From the NCBI GenBank assembly GCA_003116995.1, contig BDSL01000125.1, forward strand, positions 186,001 through 250,000: a stretch of 64,000 nt of DNA. Reading direction: 5' to 3'. Below, piece after piece: positions 1 to 11,000 of this stretch. Position numbers and translations under genes: made by a program. A model generated the notes under the pieces. It was not told where the DNA came from, did not search any database, and worked only from the letters and a program-made list of their open reading frames with translations. Numbering within the stretch: position 1 is the stretch's first letter; the number at the start of each line of letters is the position of its first letter. The stretch comes from Yamagishiella unicocca. Taxonomy: Eukaryota; Chlorophyta; Chlorophyceae; Chlamydomonadales; Volvocaceae.

Positions 1-379
1 CTGCCCAGAGTGCCCAAGGGGGCTGGGGGCTGGGGGCTGCCCAGCGTGGTCGGCCGCTAGCTGCCCCCGCGGGGATTCGGCCGCTGCTGGCCCGCGTGGG
101 GCTGTGGCTGTGGCTGTGGCCGGTGCAAGGCCCTTCTGGCTGTGGGCAGTGTGTTTTGGGGATATTGTCGCCCGGGCTCGCGCCCAGCTGACTGCGGGGT
201 CCTGATCTCTGTGTCCGAGTGCGGGGTGCTGCTCATCAGCAGCCAGGCCCTCATCAGCTAGGTGTGCCCCGGGCAGGGTGGGGCGCAGTGCAGGCCACCC
301 ACCCGTTCCTCCCGTTTCGTACCCGGGTCTTCCTCGCAACCCGTCCCTCTATGCGGTGGGCGGTCGCTTCGCAGTGTGC

Positions 380-705
380 TGGCTGAACCCTGGTTGTGCT
401 GTCCTGAACTCTGGTTGTCCTGAACCCTGGTTGTCCTGTCCTGAACCCTGGTTGTCCTGAACCCTGGTTGTCCTGTCCTGAACCCTGGTTGTCCTGAACC
501 CTGGTTGTCCTGTCCTGAACCCTGGTTGTCCTGAACCCTGGTTGTCCTGAACCCTGGTTATCCTGTCCTGAACCCTGGTTGTCCTGTCCTGAACCCTGGT
601 TGTCCTGTCCTGAACCCTGGTTGTCCTGTCCTGAACCCTGGTTGTCCTGTCCTGAATCCTGGTGGTCCGTTCCTGAACCCTGGTTGTCCAGAACCCTAGC
701 TGCCC
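380..705. repeat. minisatellite, CTGAACCCTGGTTGTC units
   Basis: About twenty short units of the type CTGAACCCTGGTTGTC, alternating 11-bp and 16-bp spacing, run through this stretch and decay at the right end. Open frames across it are repeats of SCPEPWL and are not credible genes. It lies upstream of the fasciclin gene. Confidence 0.85.
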
Positions 706-1704
706 TGGAGGACCTGAGCGGCTCCTACCTGTTACCGGTATGCGCCCGCTTGTCCGCCTGCCTGGTGCCTTGTGGGCCAGGGGCCGGTCTTGTATTTTCT
801 CCAGTGCGGTTTGCTCCGCCTAGCAATTCAGGTTGTGTCTGGGACCGTATTGAAGTGTGCGGCTGGGGGCGCTGTCTGCCCGGTTTTGCTGTTCCCCGTC
901 CTTTTGGCCTTGGTTCGTTTTGTGACTGCCTGTTGTGCTGAGGGTCCCTTTGCTGGCCGGCCTTTCGAGTGGGGCGTTTTCCCGTGCGGATGGTGACCTG
1001 GCCCGCCGTGGGTTTCGGTCCCCAGCCCGTCGGCCTGGGCTGTCTGGTCCTTCTTGTCGTGGGCTCGCCCGGGCTTGCGGACACTGTATTGCTTCCGTTA
1101 AGCCCAAAGCAGCCATACCCCCAAACTTCCACTTGCATGAGTCACACTTCCAACATTCCAGTACAACGCTGGCCTTCACCCTTTCGCCATCCCTAACAGT
1201 GGCACACGAAATTCCCATGGGCTCTGTGACCCCCTGTACAGCCGTCCAGGTCCCGCGCACATATCTTCCCTGGGAACATGCGCACATCACTTCCTTTGTG
1301 CGTTTTAAACTGCAAGTCTCGAAGATTTTGCATGCGAAGTGGGAAAAATAGTAATTCGAGATACTTATTTGATGTACAAAGTGGCGTCTGCGGGCGGGAA
1401 CATGGAGTTCTCAGAAGCCTCCACTAAAGGTCAGTCGCCTTGCCATTGCCGTATCGAGTCTGATAACATAACCGTAAGCAAACTTTTGCATGTGTCATGA
1501 TCAAAGTACAAATGCAGCAATGGAGCATAGTGAAACTCACGATGTACTTAATCATGGTCGACAACCGTGCCGTACGCGAAAAGCTTCATTAATGATGCGC
1601 GGTCCTCACCAGTCCTGCAAAACATACGCAGTAAAGCGCTGCGTTTGATTGAAGTAGGGTTGCTGGGCAAGCTGTTGGGAGTAGCTTGGGAGCACTGGAG
1701 GCCA
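706..1704. other. upstream intergenic, no gene seen
   Basis: No exon-like or conserved reading frame was found. The stretch changes from GC-rich at the left to AT-richer DNA from about 1300. It should hold the promoter and 5' leader of the fasciclin gene, but no convincing TATA box was recognised. Confidence 0.5.
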
Positions 1705-3384
1705 ATGGCGACCATGACTGGACTTGGACGACAAGCGCTGCTTATAGTTGCAGGTATGTTGAGTTACATGAATTCCATCTGGGAAGAACTTGGGCAAGGA
1801 TGCACGTGTACGTCTGCCGACATCTGTCGTCACGGTATTGAGAGGGTGATGCGCGCGTTTTCTCTCCAGCCCCATACAAAACCTCCTACAGTAGCTATGA
1901 GGGACATCATTCCTATAAAGCGCGTTGTTTGTACGTCGACGTCGGCGCATCACACAGTCGTCGGCGACGTCATCTCGCCCTCTCCACCTGCTGCTCATTT
2001 GCAGGTTACCTAGTCGTCGTGCATCTGTCAGCCGCTTTCGCCCAGACGCCCGAGCCGCCGCCACAGAATCCACCCCCCCCGCCGTCCCCACCCTCGCCCC
2101 CCACCCCCGGCCCACCGGCGTACAACAGCATTTGGGACGTTATCGCGGACCGACCCGACCTTTCAACGCTCAGAGTCGCGCTCACCCAACTGTTCCAACA
2201 GGGGTCCTATAACGACAGCACTACCGCTATCACGGGCTTCCTGCCGACCAACGCGTAAGTTCTGCCCGCTGCAGCTCCGACTGTCAATCCCCCGCCAGAA
2301 GAACGTGCCCACCCACCCACCCACCCACCCACCCACCCACCCACCCACCCACCCACCCACCCACCCACCCACCCACCCACCCACCCACCCACCCACCCAC
2401 CCACCCACCCACCCACCCACCCACCCACCCACCCACCCACCCACCCACCCACCCACCCACCCACCCACCCACCCACCCACTCACCCACTCACCCACCCAC
2501 CCAGGGCGTTTGAGAAGTTCGCTCTGTCGCTGAACCTCACCGGTGTCCTGGGTCTTGCCGGCTACTCCCAGACCCTGTTCGAGGCCGCCAAGTACCACAG
2601 CGCGCTGCAGGCCTTCACCATCTCCGGACTGATCGCAGCCGCCGGAGGCGCCGCCAAGACCACCTACTTCGACACGCGGCTGTGAGTCGTACTGCCGTAC
2701 TGGGGGTGCCGTACCGGGGGTGCCGAGTTCGATGAGGCCGCCGCCATTATCCGCATTCCCCAGGGGCTAGGGTACCCACTGGCCAACTTCCTCCACACAC
2801 GCGCCGCAGCCTGCGCTTAGCCGCCCGTCACTCCAATGTGCCTGCCACCGAGTGTGTGTGTGTGTGTGTGTGTAAATAAACCGTTTTTACGCGGGGCGGT
2901 GGAGGGGACGCCGTCAGCCGCGGCGCATGGTCGCCGGGGGGGGGGAGGCGGGGTGGGTGATCTTGCGTGGTGCCATGCTCTCCCTCAGAGGTTGTCAGGC
3001 TGGATGCTCGATGGTGGTGGTGGTGGTGGTGGAGGTGGTGATGGCGATGGTGGTGGTGGTGGTGGCGGGTTTAGGGTTTTGCGGTGCTGGCGGGGCAGCT
3101 GTCTGTTCGTGCCCCGCCTGCCTACCCGCCTGCCTGCCTGTCTATCCTTATACCTATCTATCGATTAACCAAGATTGATAGCCCTTGCTGGTAGCGAGAG
3201 GGTGCCGAGCTACCAGCCACCAACCAGTGCTGAATGCGCGGCCCGCTGTCGTCACCCGTGTCTCCGCCTGGATGCGAACGGGCTGGAGATCTGGGTTTTA
3301 GGATTTTAGGGTTTTAGGTTTATACTCAGGCTTCGCACTCTCAGCTCATGACAGCACATGTCTGGCTCGCACGCGTTTCCTCCC

Positions 3385-3423
<39 letters not shown>

Positions 3424-6400
3424 TAGCGGCAGTACATCCCAAGGCGGCGCCAGCCATCACCTGTACGAGCGCGGCTGGCGACTTAACAGCTGCGTGCTGT
3501 CACCGCTCCGAAACTCCCCTTCATGGTGCCCGGGGGCCACCCGACCCAAGCCACACCCGGCCGGGATGCGCGCCCGCTCCCCCCCTTGCTTCCCATGTGT
3601 CGTGTAACCGGGTCTTCTCGCCACCCTCCCCCATCCCCCTCGGTCACCGCGCTTTTGCTTATCCTTTTTTCTATTTCTTTTTTCTTTTACACAGCTCCGA
3701 CGGGCCGCCTCCACAGGCTTGCCGGAAGTCAGTCCCAGTGCTCCAGCATGCGCCCAAGGAATCGTTATCCGACTACCCTGAGCCAACTATCCTCTCCCGT
3801 CGCGTAAACGGTTTTTACCCCCCCTTGGTGCCGTATGCCGTATGCCGTATGCCGTATGCCGTATGCCGTATGCCGTATGCCGTATGCCGTACTGGTCACC
3901 CCGCAGAGGCAACGGTACGTACATGCGGCTCGCCGTGGATGTGTCGGCCGGGGGAGTAGCCACGGCGCTGGGCACCAGCTCTAGGGCGAGCTTCGTGGAG
4001 ACGGATATTGTGGCGGGGGCGTCGTACGTCAATATCATTGACACGTTCTTGCAGTTCTGGTACCCAACTGTCGATGAGGTGAGAGGCGGGAGATGGGGGT
4101 GGGGTGGGTTCGAGGGAAACCCGTGGATGTCCGAAAAAAATCGTTTAAAGCAGAAGTTTTGAGATGCATGCGGGAGAACTGGGTTGGGGATACGAAAGCC
4201 GAAGGTCGTAATATGACCTTTGGCGGCTAAGCTATATCGGCTACGGCGAGACGAAAGGAAGCGAGGACCCCGCGCGACGCACGTAAACTTTTCGCAGAAC
4301 CGGTTTTGGGCGCTAGCAGGAGAACTGTGGGAGTTGGTGCGCTATGGGAGAGCGGACATCGCGGTCCGGTCCCAGTCCCAGTCCTAGTCGGAGTCCCAGT
4401 CCCGACCCGCCCGAATACCGACCAGATGCGTGAGGAAGCCGGTCATTACCAGAGAAGGTCCGCGGTCGTCCAGGAGAGGAGGCCGAAGCCGCGCCGCGCC
4501 GCCATGGGGGACGCGAAAGCCCAGACGCAGGTCCCGACGCCCGCAGACAAGAACGCAACGACTAGCAAAAAACTACCAGAACAGAGGCCCAACCCAGCGG
4601 TGGGGTGGGTGGGGTGGGGTGGGGTGGGGGTTACAATATAATAAACCGGGTGGGGGGGGTCGAGGAAGACCCGTGGATGCGTGGAAAAATCGTTTAGAAC
4701 AGACGTTTTGAGAAGCATACTGGAGAACGGGGGTGAGGTTACGAAAGACGAAGGTCGTAGGTCGACCTTCGGCCTGCGGCGAGACGAAGGGAGCGAGGAC
4801 CCCGCGCGACGCAAGGAAACGTTTCGCGAAACCGGTTTTGGGCGCTAGCAGGAGAACTGGGGGAGTTTGTGAGCGATGGGAGAGCGGACAGCGCGGCACG
4901 GTCGCGACCCTCCCGAATACCGACCATAAGGGTTGCGGACGTTGCGAGGAAGCCGGTCATTACCAGATGAGGTCGGCCTGCGTCCGTGGTAGGAGGCCGA
5001 AGCCGCGCCGCGCCGCCATGGGGGACTGGAGAACGTGAAAGCCTAGAGGCAGGTCCCGGTGCCCGCAGACAAGAGTGCAACGACTAGCAAAAAGCGAACA
5101 AAAGAGGGGCCCAACCCAGCGGCGGAACTCACCTGGCCAGGGCCCAGAGCGGGTGGTGAAGGCGGTCGACGCGAAGCATGCGGGCAGGGGGCACCAGGGG
5201 GCGTCAGGAACAACATCCAGATGCGGAGGGGGCCGACAGGGGTTAAAGCAACGAAGAAGCCCCAGCGGCGCGGCGAAAGAGACAGAGGCAGGGATGGGGA
5301 GGCCTGATTTACGGGGAGACGGGTACGACGCGGTCTTGTACGGCGGTGTACGGCGGAAGCCTGCACGACGGAGGAAGGCGGTGAGGAAAGATGGGGCGTG
5401 AAGATGCGGGGCAGGGGGGGAACCTAGCAGGCGAACAGACAGGAGACGCGGGGAGGAGGAGGCAGTGCGCGGTCCGGGCTGGACAGATCCCCACAGCACA
5501 TTGCCACAGCGAGCACGGCGCCGCCACAGTGCGACGCCGGCGGCGAGGGACATGGGGGGGAGAGGGGCGGCCGAGGCGGGGAGGGGGAGGGGGGGCTGTG
5601 GGAGGAGACGGGGCGCGAATGGTTGGTGCGCGGGTGGGCGGAGGGGCGGGAGGGGGTGAGGATGGGGACGGGAGCGAGGCGGCGGGTACAGTTTTCTGTA
5701 AGTGTTTCGGTCGCGGCTGGTGGGGGGGCGTGGAGGGGGGAAAGGGGCTGGCGCGGGATGAGGTGCGGAGGGGGGGGAGGCGGGGGCGCGCGGGGAGGCC
5801 GGCTGTGTTTTAAACGCAGGGGGGTTTGCTGCGGCGGGGCAGGTCTGCTGCGGCGGGGCAGGTCTGCTGCGGCGGGGCAGGTCTGCTGCGGCGCCGGGGC
5901 GGGCGGTGACGGCGGCGGCGGCCGCGGGTCGCTGGGACGGGCTGCTGGGCGCCGGGGCTGGTGGCTGCGGCTGCTGGACGCCGGGTTTGGCAGTGGGGTC
6001 CGGGAGGGGATTGCTGGGGCGGGCTGCGGCGGGGGCGGGGCGGGTGGCTGCGGCTGCAGCGGCTGCTGGCCGCCGGGTGTGGCGGGAAGGTCCGGGGCTG
6101 CTGGCTTGCCCGACGAGGTGTGGGCCCCGCCGCTGGCGGGGCAGGAGTGGGTCAGGTAGAGCGGAACCGGCGGAGCGAGGGCGCGACGGGGCGGCCGAGG
6201 GGAGTGGGGGTGCGCCGGAGGGGAGGAGGGGGTGCCGGGACGAGGGGCGGGTGGGTTCACAGGTGGCGGTGGATGTCGGCCAGGAGGTCTCGACGGCGCC
6301 CGCGCGGCGGCGAGCGTGGTGGTGGAGGAAGGGGGAGGCGGCGACGAGGGTGCGGAGGTTGGTGGGCAGCCGGCGTTGGGAGTGGCCTTGGGTGACGAGG

Positions 6401-8046
6401 GCTTTGAAGACCAGGGCGATTTCGAGGCAGACATTATGGGGGTCGGTGATGACGCGGCGGAGCCGGTGGAACTGGCTGGTGAAGATGTTGCGGTTGGGAG
6501 GGTTCGTTGACATTGGAGTGGACGGGGGTGAAGCGGGTGAGGCGGACGGGGGCGGAGTCGGGTTGGACGCGTTTGTCGTACAGGCGGGTGAGGAGGCGGC
6601 ACGAGGCGGCGGCGGGGACGGGGACGAGGAGGAGGTCCAGGGAGGGCATTTCGTTGTGGTGGAAGTGGGCGTGGAGTTGGGGTTCGACGCGCAGGGCCGG
6701 AGGGTAGATGCCGTGCGTGGAGGCCCAGATAGGGGACGGTGGTGGTGTACAGGAGAGCGGCGAGGTGGGGGTTTTGGAGGGAGAGGAGGTCGTCCAGGAA
6801 GCGGAGGGAGAAGGCGAAGGCGGCGAGGGCGGCTCGCCAACCGCCTGTCAACCTCCTCCCGCCAACCGCCTGTCAACCGCCTCCCGCCAACCGCCTGTCA
6901 ACCCCCTCCCGCCAACCGCCTGTCAACCTCCCCGCAGGCCCTCAAGAACACCGAGGGCATCACCACCCTGTATAAGGCCCTGGGGACCGCGGACCTCATC
7001 CCGACGCTTAGCAGCCTCGAGAGCGTGTCCAGCCTCTTTGCACCGGTAGATCAGGTAAGGGGGGGCCTTGGACGTGTGTGTTTTAAGTAAGCTGAGCCGC
7101 GAAGGAGACTGAGCGCGATTAGACCAAGGACACCGTGTCTGTGTGTGCGGGTGCGTGTGTGTGGGGGGGGGGGAGAAGCGTGTGTGCATGTGTGTGCATG
7201 TGTGGGGGGGGAAGCGTGTGTGTGTGCATGTGGGGGGGGGAAGCGTGTGTGTGTGCATGTGTGGGGGGGGAAGCGTGTGTGTGTGCATGTGTGGGGGGGG
7301 AAGCGTGTGTGTGTGCATGTGTGGGGGGGGAGCGCGTGTGCATGTGTGTGCATGTGTGGGGGGGGGGTTACGTAAAAGAACCGATGACTCGGCACGAGAA
7401 ATGTAGCTGGTGCATAGTCTTCGGACACCTGGACGCGCGCGCAGGCTACTGGACTTGGGGTGACGGCCGCAAGAACTGACTCGGGGACGGTGGGTGAAGA
7501 GGAGAAACAGAAACGAATGGGCGTAAATAGTGTGGAGCGCAAAGCGGAGAACCGGGATGGCGAATGGGGGAAGTGGCGATGCGGGATGCACCGAGGCCCG
7601 ACCACGGCCCCTCCCAGCCCGGATACCGATCGTTGCCTTGGAAAGGCGATACGTTACCGACTCGCATGGGCGCGCGTCCGGTGCGGGCGGCGCAGTCGCC
7701 TTGTGTTGTCCTCGCCTGCCCGGGACACCCACACGTGGGCTGTACGTCCGTGCGCCGTACAAACGCGCATTCCGTACCATCGGCCAGCTCCACCGGAAAA
7801 CACGCTGCCTGCTCCTTCGCCCATCTCGACACCCAACACCAACACCCAAACCCGAATATCCTAAAACCCTAAACCCTAATTTCCTAAAACCCTAAAAACA
7901 GGCATTCGTTGACGCCCAGGCCTCGTACGGCATTGATTTCAGCAACAACACGGACGCCCTGTTGCACCACGTGGTACCGCAAGGAGTGGCGCTGAACCGG
8001 ATGCAGTACGTACGGCAGTGGTTCCCCACACTCAAGTACGTGCTCC

Positions 8047-8082
<36 letters not shown>

Positions 8083-11000
8083 TCCCACCCCCTCGGTTCC
8101 GGTGCCTCAGTCATGCAACTTGCCCGAGATAGTGGGGCCGAAGGGACTGCCGGAGAGCCCACCACACGTTGTTCAGTGCGGAGCTGTCTGTTACCCGGGG
8201 TTTCCTCCTCTCCCCTCTCCCCTTCCCTCCCCGCCACTCTACCTCTTTCTGAAGGCTGGCAAGAAGGGGGTCTGGGCGTTGGCTCCCTAGCAGTATTGCC
8301 ACACGGCTAGAGTGCAGCCGTACACCGGGGGTACTCGTGAGTGTGGGTAATGGACGTCGTGGTGGGAGCGGCTCGATCGGGGGACTCGAGAGTTTTTATA
8401 CACCCCCCCCGCCCCGGCCCCCCCCGTCTGTCCTAAACGGTTTCTTTCGGGCATCCACGGGTCTTCCTCGAACCCCCCCCCCGCCCTGTTACCGGTTCTT
8501 TTATTGTAACCCCCCGCCCTGTGCCTGCAACGGCGCGAGCAGCAACATTGGCGTCGTGGTGAATGGCGGCGCCGACACGACGGGCTCGGGCGACTCCACG
8601 GTCACCACCGGCATCGAGGGCTGCCCGGACGTCAACGTCATCAAGTCGTCCATACCAGTGGGCATCGCGCCCATCTTCTACATCCACGTCATCGATAAGG
8701 TACGACACCGTACGGTGCCGTACCGTGCCGTGTCGCCGCGGGTGGCTTGCGGGGGTGGCTTACTTGCGGGGTGTCTTTAGGGTTTGGGTGGACGGGGGGG
8801 GGGGTCGGGGAAGACCCGTGGATGCGAGAAAAACCGTTTAGAGCAGACGTTTCGAGATGCATGCTGGAGAACTTGGGTGAGGGGCTTGGGTGTGTGTGTG
8901 GGGGGGTGGGTCGTGCCTCCCCACACCCTCGTCACGAGACACCTGACGCATTCGTTTTGTCTCACCCCCACGTGTGGGCCCGCCCCTGCCTCCCTCACAA
9001 CCCCCCTGCCGTGCAACTCCGCGCTCCGCCTCCTCGCCCCCCGTCTCTCACCGACTGCGGCCGCCATCTCCACCGCCTTGGTTTGTCGGCCGTGGATTCG
9101 CACATTCACCTTTTGAAACCCCCTGCCGTGCACCTGCTCGCAGCTCCTGGTACCCACCTACACAACCACGTGGCAGTACCTGGCCAACAACTCCGAGTAC
9201 GACATCTTTCGGGTGGGTTACAACTGCCGTGGGGGCCGGGGGGCCGGGGGCGGCGCGAGGGAGCCGGCGGGAGGGGGTGGCGAGGGGCGTCACTGCCTGA
9301 TCTGCTGTCGGGTCCGGCGGGGGTGTATAAAAACCGGTTAGCCATCAAAGAACCCCCAGTAACGTGACTGGGGGGGAAATGTAGCGTGTGCATAGCCTTC
9401 GGACACCGGGACTCCAGGGGTGGGGGCACGGGCACTCACCTGCGGTCACTGCCTGACCTGCTGTTGCGGATTCGGGCCCCCCCTTTCGGGTCCACGTCGA
9501 GAACGCAAGGTGGTTGCGCCGCTCAGCCCGGCCCAGCCCAGCCCACTCTCTCTGCGCCACGGAGTGACGGATGCGGCCCAAACTCGCCAACTGGGTCACG
9601 TGGGGCAGCGAGTGTGTGGCTGGGTGTGTTTCGTCACGACGACGATGATGGTGATGACGTGGCGCCGCTGCCGTACATCGTCGCACGACAGTGATGAAAG
9701 CGTTCGCGCCCCACCTCCTTGCCCCCCCCCCACGCACCCCCCCCGCCACACACAAAACCGGTATTTTTGCCCCTGGCCGCAAATTCGCGGATTCTCTTAT
9801 ACCCCCTTCCCCCCCACACACAAACGTTTTTTATGCCAACCTCTCCCCCCCCCCCCCACACACACACGTTTTTTATGCCAACCCCTCCCCCCCCCCACAC
9901 ACACCAGCGGTAGCTTAACCGGTTCTTGCTCGCTCCTCCCACAGGCCTTTGTGAAGCTGGAGCCGGACGTCCTGAACGTCCTCCAGAACCAGGGACAGAG
10001 CCTCACCGTCTTCGCGCCCAACAACAAGGTGCGCCAACTGCCAACTGCCAACCGCCGACGAACCTGCCGACGGCTGACCGGTCTGCCTGCGTGCGTGCGC
10101 CCGCGCAACTCGGCGCCATGCGTGCGTGCCCAGCTGCACCGACCCATGGGTCGCCCGTGGCCGAGCAGTAGTGCGATTGCGGCTGCTGGCGTCGAACGGC
10201 GGCAATGTGCGCCGTCTGCCTTTACTTTGGGAAGAGGGCGCCCCTCCTACGGCTTGTTCATAAGACCCTCCTACGGCTTGTTCATAAGACCCTCCTACGG
10301 CTTGTTCATAAGACCCTCCTACGGCTTGTTCATAAGACCCTCCTACGGCTTGTCCTTAAGAAACCAAACAACTGGTGTTGTGCCCAAGCTTCTGCGAGCT
10401 CCGTGCCGCGAGATGTAAGCGCAGTCGCCCCTCCCCGTCCGATGCCGTTGTCGGTTCGGTTGGTGGTTAGGAGCAGCAGCAGGAGCGCTCGTGTGGCGCC
10501 TAGCGGTTCCGAGGGACGGGTATTGGGTTCTGTCCGCACCCGAGGGGGGGGGCGTAGAGAGGGAAACCGTGATCTAACGCAAAACCCTAAAGCCCTAAAC
10601 CCCTAAACCCCCACTAAATGATGTACTCTTCACCCCGGAAGCCCGTGTACATGACACCTAGGAGGAGGAGGAGGAGGAGGTATAGGACACTCGGGGGAGG
10701 GGAGTGCATCCCGGGGGGGGGGTACATAAAAGAACCGGCGGGGGGGGGGCCAAGGAAACCCGGTTACACGACATCCCTGCTGGGTGTGTGTATGTGTGTG
10801 TGTGTTTTCCTAAAGTAATCGCGATCCGAGGCCTCAAATAACTGGCCATCGCGGCGCCCTCCTCGCTGCCGCCTGCTGGAGAGAATCCACCGGCCGGGAG
10901 GTCCGGGTCGTCCTCGTGTTCGGCCCTGTGGCACCGTTAGGTGTGGGCTGCGGTGTGGTGTCACACAGCAGCCTAGGGTGACCGGGGGGGTGGCGTGAGA

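Noticed and set aside
1567..2013. Frame from 1567 as the fasciclin start
   Set aside because: It begins at GTG and reads through the intron-1 donor. Splicing 1753 to 2005 gives a clean signal peptide from the ATG at 1705.
2163..2488. Minus-strand frames of VGGW repeats and plus-strand THPP repeats
   Set aside because: Direct translations of the CCCA microsatellite inside intron 2.
4960..6876. 638-codon minus-strand open frame rich in proline, alanine and serine
   Set aside because: Only codons about 129-180 are meaningful, as part of a Penelope-like reverse transcriptase whose other parts lie in other frames. The rest is GC-driven low-complexity sequence.
7119..7849. His/Thr/Pro-rich minus-strand frames, up to 308 codons
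   Set aside because: Translations of the GT/G minisatellite and adjoining intron. The strand opposite holds spliced exons with consistent phase.
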